Source: JBBQVS01 sp038211295 (GTDB lineage: Bacteria > Chloroflexota > Ktedonobacteria > Ktedonobacterales > Ktedonobacteraceae). Taken from it: a stretch of DNA of 64,000 nt. Under the pieces are notes generated by a model. That model was not told the DNA's origin. It searched no databases and saw only the letters and a program-made list of their open reading frames with translations. Position numbers and translations under genes: made by a program. The stretch covers positions 19,760-83,759 of the forward strand of contig JBBQVS010000008.1 of assembly GCA_038211295.1 (NCBI GenBank), written 5' to 3'. Below, in pieces: positions 17,439 to 25,742 of this stretch (its first letter is position 1; each line of letters starts with the position of its first letter).

Positions 17439-19544
17439 CTATACCTCTGCTCTTTGCGCCCTGGGAGGCAAGACAATGAAGCGTCCGTTCTCACATGCAG
17501 GCGGATCCGTGTAATCCCACGACACAATCACACCGCCACCCAACCCACGACCCATACTAAGCGCGACATCCAGAAAATGCATGATAAGAGCGCGTGTATC
17601 GGCAACTCGTGTCTCAGGCATGTACCGCGCTAGAATCCTGCGTAGTTTATCATGTTTATAAGAAGTCACCCCTAGTCGTACCGTTACATTGTTTATTTCA
17701 ACTTTCTCTGTCTGCTGCTCGACAGAAAAGGGCAAGACAGCAACGTAATATTTTTCCTGTAAAACTCGTTGTAGTATTCTAGCACTTTCTCTGGCCTGCT
17801 CTAACGTTCGATTCTTCAGGATAAGGTAAAATCTGTCGGCATATGCATGATAAAGCTGAGAATCACCAAACTTACTAAAGCGTGCAGCTATCTGGCTCTG
17901 GATACGATCCCCCACGGCTCTACTCAAGTTAGTAATAATCTGGTTTCCATATGTCTGTACAATGCGACTCAAATTGTCAACATCAATGGAAATAAAAGAG
18001 ATAGCATCTTCAGATAGCGACGTATTTTGCGCCGTGAAAGACTCTTTCTCCTGAAGAGAAGTAAGTAGCTCCTCGATGTCGCGAACAAATTTGTTCTCAG
18101 AAGAAAAACTTCCAAGCACTCTGTTTATGGTACGAGGCTGCTCTACTATATCTAACAGTCGCTCTTCACTTTGCTTACGCACAACTACTAATGCCAGCAG
18201 TTCACCAATAATGCGACTCATAAAACGGAGCATACGCTGATATTTTCGTTCAAAAGCTAACGGCTCATTTGAAGCGATATAGAGAACCCCCAGTGGTACA
18301 CCATTTTCGCCTCCAATTGGTAGGACAGTCACTGATTGCACAGGTGCTTCGTCAGCACGCAAAGCAATCGTGGTATCTTCGTCAGAAATAGGAGAACGAA
18401 ACATCACATGCCCGCTCTGATATGCCCGTAAACTCAAACTTAAAACAGTCGCATCAGGTGATACAGTAGTCTCGTCCACCATGTGAGGAGAATGCTCACT
18501 TTGAGCTTGCACAACAAGTCTCTGCATCTGGAGAGGAGCGGTTGGGTTTTCTGGTAAGAGAATGCAGCAAAATTTCCAGCGATCCGCTCCTTCATTGTTC
18601 TTTCCGCCGGATTGAATAACTTTGTCCGCTAAAAAGCTGAGTAATGAGTCTGCACTGTTCATTCCTCTCAATACAGTTGTCGCTTTAATAGTGTGACGAG
18701 AGCCATCTTTGAAGAATGGCAACCACTTTTCAACATCATCATAAACTGGTTTTAGCAATAGGCGCACAACTTCTACTACTTCTGTAGGCAGCGACAGTGC
18801 GCGTACTCTTCTCTGAATTACCACAAAGGTACGGCCAGCTAACGGCTCGTTCTCTCCGTCCCACTGTAACCCGCGCACACGGAAATCGCTGGGGAATTCA
18901 AACGATGGACTAACCTCATAAAAGGTATGAAAGGTACTATCCTGGTCACGCCACCCAATCAAACATGGGCCGAGCTTTACAAGCTCATCTGATTCCCATG
19001 TAGCAGTAGCGTTCTCTTTCCTCGCAATCGGTAACAGGATGCCGGCAATAGTTTCAGAGAGGTCTTCAAAAATGACGTTGAGCGCAATACGCAAGGTTTG
19101 GGAAACATAATAGTGCCAGAAGTCTTCTTTGGTTCCCTGCTCCACATGTCTATCTATTGAAAGATGTGATGTTCTCTCACTCTTATAATGTTCGGAGGGC
19201 ATTATAGCTGTACGCCATATTACCTCAAGTTCAGGAGGGATGCTTCCAACTCCATACCCACCCTCGTCTATCAGCTCTTTGAGCATAGCAAGTTTATCAA
19301 GTTCGGTCACAGGATACAACCTCTGACCGCGATTGTCCTTAGAGCGACGTGGGTGAAGCAATCCTCGGCTCTCCCAGTCGCGGAGCTGGTGCTCCGTATA
19401 GCCAAACAGCTCTGCGGCCCGTCCGATAGTTACAGTGGCTTCTTCACGAGCGCGTACTATATCCTTTTGGACACGCTGCCGCGCAGACTTATTCTCAAAA
19501 TACCTTTTTACACTGTCTACATTCGACTCATTTTGCTCACTCAT
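17439..19544 (-). CDS. MerR-type HTH protein with GAF-like sensor and degenerate GGDEF
   Basis: About 701 aa. Residues ~38–95 form a MerR-like winged helix (TIGRAAELFGYTEHQLRDWE). The middle (~140–440) contains a sensory region that resembles a DICT domain, then a GAF-like domain (VQSVTVLPIGGENGVPLGVL). The C-terminal ~170 residues look like a diguanylate cyclase (ISIDVDNLSRIVQTYGNQI) but the GGDEF loop reads AYADRF, so catalysis is unlikely; it may bind nucleotide or act as a scaffold. AGGAG 6 nt before the ATG at 19544 decides this start over one nine codons upstream. Probably a one-component regulator. Confidence 0.75.
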   Translation of the reverse strand: MSEQNESNVDSVKRYFENKSARQRVQKDIVRAREEATVTIGRAAELFGYTEHQLRDWESRGLLHPRRSKDNRGQRLYPVTELDKLAMLKELIDEGGYGVGSIPPELEVIWRTAIMPSEHYKSERTSHLSIDRHVEQGTKEDFWHYYVSQTLRIALNVIFEDLSETIAGILLPIARKENATATWESDELVKLGPCLIGWRDQDSTFHTFYEVSPSFEFPSDFRVRGLQWDGENEPLAGRTFVVIQRRVRALSLPTEVVEVVRLLLKPVYDDVEKWLPFFKDGSRHTIKATTVLRGMNSADSLLSFLADKVIQSGGKNNEGADRWKFCCILLPENPTAPLQMQRLVVQAQSEHSPHMVDETTVSPDATVLSLSLRAYQSGHVMFRSPISDEDTTIALRADEAPVQSVTVLPIGGENGVPLGVLYIASNEPLAFERKYQRMLRFMSRIIGELLALVVVRKQSEERLLDIVEQPRTINRVLGSFSSENKFVRDIEELLTSLQEKESFTAQNTSLSEDAISFISIDVDNLSRIVQTYGNQIITNLSRAVGDRIQSQIAARFSKFGDSQLYHAYADRFYLILKNRTLEQARESARILQRVLQEKYYVAVLPFSVEQQTEKVEINNVTVRLGVTSYKHDKLRRILARYMPETRVADTRALIMHFLDVALSMGRGLGGGVIVSWDYTDPPACENGRFIVLPPRAQRAEV

Positions 19545-19970
19545 CGCGCACTCCTGAGAAATCAACAGCATTTTTCTTAGATTACTTGAATAAAATAAAT
19601 GATACCATACTTACTTTGCTTTGTAAAGCTGTAGAAACCTTGTATTTTAGAGTATAAATATCTTTCTTATAATTTTATATAAATTTAGACACTTATATCA
19701 AAGATAACATAAGAATTTTACAAGCCATTAATACTAATTTGCACTCTTTAGTATAAAGAATTTTTTATTTTTACTAGGTTTTATTGTTTTTTCTCTTGCA
19801 TCTTGACATAAAGGCAATTTTATGATACAGTAGAACCATGAAGATAGCCCTTCCATTATTACATGTTTCGTCTCTTCCATGCATTGTCTAGGAAATTATA
19901 ACACATGGTACATTCGGAGAACCATTTCGTACTCGATCCGATTTTTTGACATAGACTGGGAGGTGCTTCT
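19545..19970. other. AT-rich divergent intergenic region
   Basis: 426 bp of strongly AT-rich DNA between the MerR/GGDEF gene and the sigma-like gene. It contains the promoter at 19803–19831. No convincing coding sequence or RNA gene was seen in the rest. Confidence 0.6.
19803..19831 (+). promoter_or_regulatory. Sigma-70-type promoter
   Basis: TTGACA (19803–19808), 17-bp spacer, TACAGT (19826–19831). It points at the sigma-like gene at 19971, leaving a leader of ~130 nt. Confidence 0.6.
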
Positions 19971-20669
19971 ATGACCATATCAACACCGCAAGCAAACCAA
20001 AACGTAGCATCAGCAGAGTTCTCCACAAAGGATGTAGACTGGCAGGCACTGGAAAAAGTGCTACGCCCCTACGTCAGAAATCGTATCTACATACTGCTTC
20101 CCAGTTACCGCTATGGTGATGCTAACGGCTTGATTGAAGAGACGTTGCAGGAGACGTATTTGCGGGTATTACCCTCTATTCGTAAAGCTGAGTATGGCCT
20201 CATTCCTCCTATTATATCGCTAGAAGCGTTTTGTAAAGTCGTGGCACTTCGTTTTTTGTTGGACGTGCGCCACAAGCACAAAAAGATTATGGTTTCACTT
20301 GACACACCAGCCGCGTTTGGACTTGAGTTTGACCTGTTTCTCTCAGATGATCCAGCAGAATTTGTTATAACACAGCTGATAGACTACTCTAAGTGGCTCA
20401 TGGTTGCAAAAGCTGTCAAACAGTTCCCACCCAAGTTAAAGCAGGCAGTTCTTGTTCATCTAGCAAATGAAACTGACTTTGATGACGAACAACCGCGACC
20501 ACTAGAACAGGCGTTTCGGGCAAGCGGGATACTTCTACGCACATATCGACGTGAGCTTCCCAGCAACCCTGTACTACTTCAGCGTCACAGGTCGCTTGTG
20601 AGCTTGGGAATGAAGACTTTACGTGCAATGCTTCAAAGAAACTCTTCTCAGGTTTTCTTAAAAACCTAA
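19971..20669 (+). CDS. Probable sigma-70-like (ECF-type) factor
   Basis: 232 aa. The segment ANGLIEETLQETYLRVLPSI followed by SLEAFCKVVALRFLLDVRHKHKK resembles region 2 of ECF sigma factors (core binding and −10 recognition), and the C-terminal half is helical with a possible region 4 (QAFRASGILLRTYRREL). Similarity is weak, so this could be a divergent sigma factor or a related transcription protein. GGGAGGTG lies ~8 nt before the ATG. It may respond to the divergent MerR/GGDEF regulator. Its stop codon is inside its own terminator. Confidence 0.55.
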   Translation: MTISTPQANQNVASAEFSTKDVDWQALEKVLRPYVRNRIYILLPSYRYGDANGLIEETLQETYLRVLPSIRKAEYGLIPPIISLEAFCKVVALRFLLDVRHKHKKIMVSLDTPAAFGLEFDLFLSDDPAEFVITQLIDYSKWLMVAKAVKQFPPKLKQAVLVHLANETDFDDEQPRPLEQAFRASGILLRTYRRELPSNPVLLQRHRSLVSLGMKTLRAMLQRNSSQVFLKT

Positions 20670-20688
20670 GAAAACCTGATTTTCTTTT
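20649..20688 (+). terminator. Intrinsic terminator overlapping the stop codon
   Basis: Perfect 12-bp stem, CAGGTTTTCTTA (20649–20660) and its complement (20667–20678), 6-nt loop, followed by ATTTTCTTTT. The stop codon TAA is 20667–20669, so the hairpin starts within the coding sequence. Confidence 0.75.
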
Positions 20689-20758
20689 GATGTCCTCCGT
20701 ACAGCGAACCTGTAAGCGTTTGAAATGCACACTACGCATAGAATGACGGAGGAATCAC

Positions 20759-21136
20759 GTGAATACACTCTCTAAAACCACAAAACTCTGTTTACTTGTA
20801 AGTGGCACCGTTTGCTTGGGCATCTTCATCATGTCGGCAACACCTCTTCTGCTTGGCGTATTAAACCCTCTATGGCTGGAAGTGCTGGGGATGTTCTTGA
20901 TTGTCTCTGGCATGGGAGTATTCGCGGTCTGCACTGCTTTCTGGTTTTTATGGATGGCCGAAGAGATGGAAGAATACAGGCATTCCCACCGTACCCGCCG
21001 TCAGAGACGCGAAATCGCCGTTATTGAACGCGAGAAGGAACTCTCAGAGCAGAAAACCTGTCAACGTTCTCATACACACCTTATCACACAGCAACAAGGC
21101 AGCCGTCGCTTATGGCGGCAACGCAAGCTGCCATAA
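20759..21136 (+). CDS. Small two-helix membrane protein
   Basis: 125 aa, starts with GTG, with GGAGGA 6 nt upstream. Two hydrophobic helices (~10–32 and ~39–67), then a highly charged, Arg/Glu/Gln-rich cytoplasmic tail (HRTRRQRREIAVIEREKEL). Not recognised. It has its own terminator downstream. Confidence 0.65.
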   Translation: MNTLSKTTKLCLLVSGTVCLGIFIMSATPLLLGVLNPLWLEVLGMFLIVSGMGVFAVCTAFWFLWMAEEMEEYRHSHRTRRQRREIAVIEREKELSEQKTCQRSHTHLITQQQGSRRLWRQRKLP

Positions 21137-21140
21137 CTAG

Positions 21141-21198
21141 AGAGGTCTTGGCGGGTAGCGTGACGAATGCAACCACATTTCTACTCGCCAAGACCTCT
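21141..21198. terminator. Bidirectional terminator
   Basis: Arms AGAGGTCTTGGCG (21141–21153) and its exact complement (21186–21198). The stem continues inward through GTAG/CTAC after one G·T pair. It lies between the small membrane protein and the convergent methyltransferase. Confidence 0.7.
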
Positions 21199-21260
21199 TA
21201 TCGCTAGCTCTCGATATCCGGTTAACTGAACCTCTACGTTGCACGCGTTCCAGTTACGCC

Positions 21261-22187
21261 TCACACTAAACACGGGAACATGGGGGCAAAGTACCGCTTC
21301 CCACACGCTCGCGTCCCGGCCTCGACCTTTTGCCCCCATGTTCGCACCAGCACCAGCCCGCCTTGAAAGCCCGATCCCTGCATCTCCCACGCCATCTGGT
21401 CGTACAGCGCGTACAGGTCTTGCCGACTCCCGTACCCCATCTGCGTCATAAACGGTTGCAGTGCGACGGCGGTTGTCCACACATGCGACGTTCCCACCCC
21501 CACATGGAGCGTGTCCCAGCTAAAGTCCAGCAACGTCGCCTCCGTCTCCACCCTGTCCAGCCCCGCCTGCCGTACCAGTGTTGGCACTCCTTGCGTCGCT
21601 CCAAACGTGCGCCCATCGCAACTCCATCCACACCCAGCCTTCCATAACGCATCGAGGGCGTACCCCGCGTGCTGCTCACATGCTGGCTCCGACGTGCTGG
21701 CCCACTCCCCATCCGTCACCAGCAGCGTCCCGCCAATCGTGAGCACTCGCACACACTCCTGCACCACCGCGGGCCAGCACTCGCGGGAGAGGCGCATTCC
21801 CAGAAAATTGAGCACGACCAGATCAAATGTCTCCGCCGCGAACGGAAGCGGTTGCTCGATCTCGCCCTGCTCAAACGTGACCAGATCGTCGAGCAAGCCC
21901 ACTTTCGTATGCGCCTGTGCCAGCGACACCAGCGAACGGTTGGCTTCCAGCCCGACACACGGCACTTCCAGTGAACGTGCCGCGTCTCTCGCCCATGCTC
22001 CCATGCCGCACCCAACGTCGAGCATCGAGAAGACGTGGAGCAGGTCAAGTGCCTCTGGGAACACGCCCGACCCTGCTTTGAGCACCTCGTGTTGCGTCTC
22101 TAGAGACGCCAGTCCGCAACTGCTCCCCACGAAAAAAGCGGGGGCGGACGGGTGTTCACGCGTGGTCTTTTGCATTGCTCCTGCCAT
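21261..22187 (-). CDS. Class I SAM-dependent methyltransferase
   Basis: 308 aa. Motif I MLDVGCGMGAWARDAA and the acidic GLEANRS end of strand 2 bind S-adenosylmethionine; FDLVVLNFLGM and RVLTIGGTLLVTDGEW complete the Rossmann core. The C-terminal ~110 residues are specific and not recognised, so the substrate is unknown. AAGGAGGG 5 nt before the ATG supports this start. It overlaps the 3' end of the receiver gene by 32 bp, so it is the last gene of a three-gene operon (74-aa protein, receiver, methyltransferase). Confidence 0.85.
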   Translation of the reverse strand: MAGAMQKTTREHPSAPAFFVGSSCGLASLETQHEVLKAGSGVFPEALDLLHVFSMLDVGCGMGAWARDAARSLEVPCVGLEANRSLVSLAQAHTKVGLLDDLVTFEQGEIEQPLPFAAETFDLVVLNFLGMRLSRECWPAVVQECVRVLTIGGTLLVTDGEWASTSEPACEQHAGYALDALWKAGCGWSCDGRTFGATQGVPTLVRQAGLDRVETEATLLDFSWDTLHVGVGTSHVWTTAVALQPFMTQMGYGSRQDLYALYDQMAWEMQGSGFQGGLVLVRTWGQKVEAGTRACGKRYFAPMFPCLV

Positions 22188-22692
22188 CGCTGCCCTCCTT
22201 CGTGCGCGAATGCACCCACTCTACGTGTTTCATGACGGCTTGCCCCACTTCCGACAACGTGAACGGCTTGGGGAAGCGACAGTGTGCGCCTGCGAGTTGC
22301 CCACGCAACGTGTCAAAGCGTTCCGCCTCTTCAGTGAACAACCCGACACGACTTGCGGCAAAGTACGGGTGTTTTCGGATGCGGCGCGTGAGGTCGTAGC
22401 CGTTGATTTTGGGCAGGCGAACATCGAAGAGAAAGAGATCGGGAACGCGTCGCGAAAGCGTGAGCCAGCGCATCATCTCGATGCCATGCGTGAAGGTGTA
22501 CACCTCGAACGCGTGGCGTTGGAGATGCATTGCCAGCATCTTGCGTACCGTTGGGGAGTCATACACCACCACAACCAGCCCCGCCGACACATCCTCTGTC
22601 GGGTCTGGATGGACGGGAGCGGGTTCAGGCAGTCCCCCCGTTGGCGTCTTGCCGCCCATTGGACGCAACACTATTTTGCGTGCGTAGTACAT
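22156..22692 (-). CDS. Single-domain response regulator (module copy A)
   Basis: 178 aa. After a Pro-rich N-terminal ~38 residues, a CheY-like receiver spans ~39–160: VVVYDSPTVRKML (D45; the usual first acid is Tyr44), phosphorylation site LFDVRLPKINGYDL (D90) and conserved FPKPF (K142). No output domain. The frame is open a further 89 codons upstream, but that stretch is an out-of-frame reading of the 74-aa gene; GGAGG 8 nt before the ATG at 22692 marks the real start. A near-copy lacking its end lies at 26563–26972. Confidence 0.85.
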   Translation of the reverse strand: MYYARKIVLRPMGGKTPTGGLPEPAPVHPDPTEDVSAGLVVVVYDSPTVRKMLAMHLQRHAFEVYTFTHGIEMMRWLTLSRRVPDLFLFDVRLPKINGYDLTRRIRKHPYFAASRVGLFTEEAERFDTLRGQLAGAHCRFPKPFTLSEVGQAVMKHVEWVHSRTKEGSDGRSNAKDHA

Positions 22693-22913
22693 TGTCGTCC
22701 TCCCTCTCAAAGAAGCGTCCAATATTCGGTAGACATGAGTGCTTGAGCTTCCTCGTGCTTGCCCTCGTGAACGAGCGCGAGAATGCGCTCGGCTCCTCGT
22801 TGCATTCGCGCGGTGATGCTGGCATGATCGGCGACCATCGCTGACCCACCCAGTCCTACATGTGCCGCTTGCTCGCGCAACGCTTGTTCCTCGCGAAAGC
22901 GAGCCACTTCGCT
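22286..22913. repeat. Large direct repeat, copy A (~630 bp)
   Basis: 628 bp covering most of the receiver gene and nearly all of the 74-aa gene. It matches 26563–27193 (631 bp, one codon longer) at clearly over 90% identity by eye. Identity stops within the receiver's last third on one side and near the 74-aa gene's start on the other. Confidence 0.9.
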
Positions 22914-22931
22914 TGTGTTCTTGGTGAACAT
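22707..22931 (-). CDS. Small helical protein (module copy A)
   Basis: 74 aa, charged, predicted all-helical, no signal or membrane segment. Not recognised. It is supported as real by a good ribosome site (AAAGGA ~9 nt upstream), by codon-level conservation in the second copy (26987–27202), where only the first few residues differ (FTKNT versus PK), and by its position as first gene of the operon, divergent from an XRE–TPR gene. Its end, ALMSTEYWTLL, is identical in both copies. Confidence 0.75.
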   Translation of the reverse strand: MFTKNTSEVARFREEQALREQAAHVGLGGSAMVADHASITARMQRGAERILALVHEGKHEEAQALMSTEYWTLL

Positions 22932-23109
22932 CTCGTTGATTCCTTTCTTGTTGTTTCATCGGGATACTTTTGTTTTCTTGTGTGAAAGCAATTTCTTATC
23001 ATCAAATCATTTTTTGATTATCCTCATCGTAGACGTATTTAGCGTTAGTGTAAACGAGACAATGTTACGAAATCGCAACAGCAATGTGGTTACTCTACTT
23101 ATTGCTTAA

Positions 23110-23138
23110 TTGCAATCTATCAATAAATGCGGTACACT
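23110..23138 (+). promoter_or_regulatory. Promoter of XRE–TPR gene A
   Basis: TTGCAA (23110–23115), 17-bp spacer, TACACT (23133–23138), 31 bp before the gene. The divergent 238-bp region 22932–23169 is AT-rich and otherwise featureless. Confidence 0.5.
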
Positions 23139-23169
23139 AAAAAAACCGATGAGCCAAGAGGAGTAAAAG

Positions 23170-24432
23170 ATGAACCCAAAAACACATTGGTGGTCTCGTT
23201 ATGGAGATTTTGACTTAGGCACCGGCATTTATCCCCATATGGGCCAAGTGATTGCCTGCTACCGTCTCAAGCGTGGTCTTCGGACACAGCAAGACCTTGC
23301 TATTGCATTATCTTGCTCAAAGCGAACTATTGAAGAGTTAGAGGGGACAGCCAACATGAATGCGCCTGATTCAGTTGAACGCCGTCAGGTTCTCGCGCGA
23401 TTATTAAAGATTCCCCCTGCACTCCTCGCACTCGATTGGCGTTTTATGGTCTATGAAAATACAAATCCAGATAACGAAACTACATTCACAGATGTTACAC
23501 AACTCTTGCAGGATGATACATTTACGCTCTATCAGAATATTCTTATTATGGGACGAGGCTATCTTTATAATGGTGGGCCGAACTATCTTGCTAATATTGT
23601 TGATGAGAGCCTAAATAAGTTATTGGTAGTAGTCCAGCATACCCCAGGAATAGAGCGAGAACCCTGGCAAGAAATGCTATGCCGATATTATCAGCTTTCT
23701 ACGAGCTTTGCACTACGACGTGTGGACAAAAAACAATCCTTACTATATGCAAGACGAGCGATAGATGTTGCTCGTGAACTTGAGAATATTCCTCTTATTG
23801 CCTCTGGATACTATCGTCGTATTCGCGTATCCTTAGACCTCAGAAAAGCAGCTAAATCTGTTACTGAGAGACAGCGATACCTTGAGCAAGCTAAAGGAGA
23901 TGTTCAGACTGCGTTACAATATATCGAACAAGTGGGGCCTATTCTTAGAGGGAATATGTATTTGATCGCTGCCGAAGTGTTTGCATTAGACAGTAACGAT
24001 ATATCAATACGAAAACAATGTGAAAAATGGCAAGACAAGGCTGCTACCATTGTTTACAGAAACGAAGAAGATGAAGACGACACTTACTTAAAATTAAATG
24101 CCACGGGACTTCATCATGAAAAAGCAAAAACTATGCTGCAATTCGGCCAGTTTCGAGATGCACATAATGAACTTATCACAGCGAAAAAGACACTCGAAGC
24201 AGACTTATTGACTTGGCACATCAATCTATATCTTACGGAGGCTAATATTTATAAGGCTCAAAAAGACTTTGAAGGAAGTGCGGCATCAGGTATAGAAGCA
24301 TATAAAATAGTAAAAGTCGTTCAATCTCCAAAGGACGAAGTAGAAGTAAAAAAATTGTTTGTAGACCTCAAGAACCTTGAGAAATCTAATCCCTATGTCT
24401 GTAACCTTGGGGTGACAATAGGAATGTACTAG
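23170..24432 (+). CDS. XRE-family HTH regulator with TPR-like C-terminus (copy A)
   Basis: 420 aa. An N-terminal HTH (RTQQDLAIALSCSKRTIEELE, ~40–60) is followed by ~350 helical residues with paired-helix repeats (YARRAIDVARELENIPLIASGYYRRIRV region, then AKTMLQFGQFRDAHNELITA), as in RRNPP/Rgg-like peptide-sensing regulators and relatives. AAGAGGAG lies ~6 nt before the ATG. It is divergent from the 74-aa–receiver–methyltransferase operon and is the obvious candidate to control it. A/T content is higher than in the surrounding housekeeping genes. Confidence 0.8.
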   Translation: MNPKTHWWSRYGDFDLGTGIYPHMGQVIACYRLKRGLRTQQDLAIALSCSKRTIEELEGTANMNAPDSVERRQVLARLLKIPPALLALDWRFMVYENTNPDNETTFTDVTQLLQDDTFTLYQNILIMGRGYLYNGGPNYLANIVDESLNKLLVVVQHTPGIEREPWQEMLCRYYQLSTSFALRRVDKKQSLLYARRAIDVARELENIPLIASGYYRRIRVSLDLRKAAKSVTERQRYLEQAKGDVQTALQYIEQVGPILRGNMYLIAAEVFALDSNDISIRKQCEKWQDKAATIVYRNEEDEDDTYLKLNATGLHHEKAKTMLQFGQFRDAHNELITAKKTLEADLLTWHINLYLTEANIYKAQKDFEGSAASGIEAYKIVKVVQSPKDEVEVKKLFVDLKNLEKSNPYVCNLGVTIGMY

Positions 24433-24595
24433 GCTTTTCAGCTTGCAAGGCCATCTCCTAACTCAATGTCCTTGCAAGATAAGAGAGCATTATAGCTTAA
24501 TATAGTGAAAGGCTTCAGCAAAGGCGTATCATCGCCCTGCTCCAGTTTCGGTTCCCCACCGACGCAAGTATCCGCTTGGGTGATTGGCTGGCTGA
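24422..24595. repeat. 174-bp direct repeat, copy A
   Basis: Matches 28842–29015 without gaps and with eight base differences counted by eye. It covers the last codons of XRE–TPR gene A, the short intergenic region and the 3' end of the PIG-L gene. It contains a 9-bp inverted repeat (24442–24450 and 24470–24478) that may act as a terminator. Confidence 0.9.
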
Positions 24596-25200
24596 ATTTG
24601 GCTCGCATGGGCGCAACGAGCCTCAATCTTCTGGTCAATCACTTCACTTATATCTACCCAATGATTTGGCTCATCTGTGTTAAAGAAATACACCTGCTTG
24701 ACTTTCTGTTCACGTATCCCATTGTGCAATTGTTCAGCATAGTTCATCCAGCCACGGGCCGCCGCTATCGCATCAAAGGTACACAATCCTACCGCACGAT
24801 GGTCAGGATGAATTTCGTACCGCTTCCAAGGATCAAACGTGAACACTACATCAGGTTGCCACTCTCGTATTTTGAATGTTAACTCTTGTCGAAGCTCAAG
24901 CGTTGGGTCAACCAATCCATCAGAATATCCCTCTAAGAAGGTCACTGATTGGACGCCGAGGATTCTCGCGGCGTTACGCTGCTCCTCTTCTCGGATTGGG
25001 GCGAGACGCTCAGGAGTCATAGCATAGTCGTCGCTTCCTTTATCGCCCCTCGTTATCACGAGATAGTGAACGTCTCGGCCTTCTGCTACAAGACGTGCTA
25101 TTGTTCCTCCACTGAAAGACTCAGCGTCATCAGGATGAGCGATTACAATAAGGATACGCTGTCCCCCAGGTGGAACAAGTATAGAGGAAGATGTTGTCAT
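24529..25200 (-). CDS. PIG-L/LmbE family deacetylase, C-terminus cut by a stop
   Basis: 223 aa. Zinc-dependent N-acetylglucosaminyl or related deacetylase: AHPDDAESFSGG near the start, the catalytic-site HPDH in RYEIHPDHRAVG, and RCAHASQIQP near the end. The stop is TGA at 24529–24531. Reading past it gives YAFAEAFHYIKL and then TAA, which matches the usual C-terminal pattern of the family, and the 174-bp repeat copy at 28842–29015 carries GGA instead of TGA at this codon. So the gene appears recently truncated by 12 residues plus the stop codon. The loss may or may not inactivate it. AAGGAAGGG precedes the ATG. Confidence 0.85.
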   Translation of the reverse strand: MTTSSSILVPPGGQRILIVIAHPDDAESFSGGTIARLVAEGRDVHYLVITRGDKGSDDYAMTPERLAPIREEEQRNAARILGVQSVTFLEGYSDGLVDPTLELRQELTFKIREWQPDVVFTFDPWKRYEIHPDHRAVGLCTFDAIAAARGWMNYAEQLHNGIREQKVKQVYFFNTDEPNHWVDISEVIDQKIEARCAHASQIQPANHPSGYLRRWGTETGAGR

Positions 25201-25308
25201 GACTGTAATCCCTTCCTTTCATGGAATAAGAAGTGGAAAAAGGAGGCACCGTTGGGTTAAATAGCCAAGATACGGCACCATATTAGTATAGCATCTCTAG
25301 GAACAGAC

Positions 25309-25683
25309 TTGTCGCATGGTATTTGTTTACAAGCACTCAAAAATATTGAGAATTGCGCTGATATATCCTCGTCCATAGAAATTTCTTATCTCTACGAGTT
25401 TAATCCAAGCTTACTTTTAGGAAATAGAGGAGTATGTCTGCAACAATTTTACAGACAACAAAACCCTGCAACATATGGTTTCTTTCAAGAGGCTAAACAG
25501 TGTTTGGAACTTGCGCTGAATAGTAATGCGCCCACAAAACGAAAAATTTACTATTTGAACGACCTTGCCAGTGCTTATGCGCGACAAGGAGAGATAGAGA
25601 TTGCATGTGCCTATGCTGCTCAAAGTGTTCCTATGATTGTCCATATTGGAATTGAATCAATATACAACTCCTTTACTGACTAG
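25309..25683 (+). pseudogene. TPR-protein C-terminal remnant
   Basis: 124 codons starting at a TTG. The sequence is helical with a TPR-like unit (FFQEAKQCLELALNS, then LNDLASAYARQGEIEIACAY), which is what the C-terminal half of an XRE–TPR regulator looks like. No HTH domain or normal start precedes it. An AGGA 6 nt before the TTG leaves open a short real gene. Most likely the tail of a third regulator left by rearrangement. Confidence 0.5.
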
Positions 25684-25742
25684 TCAGTAGATACCTTTTT
25701 GAATAGCAAAGGACAAGGGAATAAAAAGAGGAGAAAAAATTC

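Noticed and set aside
21511..22746. 411-codon plus-strand reading frame
   Set aside because: Antisense to the methyltransferase and receiver genes, both of which have clear domain motifs; the frame gives Ser/Pro/Thr-rich sequence without recognisable features.
22693..22959. 89-codon in-frame N-terminal extension of receiver A
   Set aside because: It is the 74-aa gene read in another frame; the Arg/Ser-rich composition and the GGAGG before the ATG at 22692 show the receiver starts there. The same holds for 26973–27275 in copy B.
24505..24882. Plus-strand 125-codon frame after XRE–TPR gene A
   Set aside because: Antisense to LmbE, whose AHPDDAE and HPDH motifs settle the coding strand.
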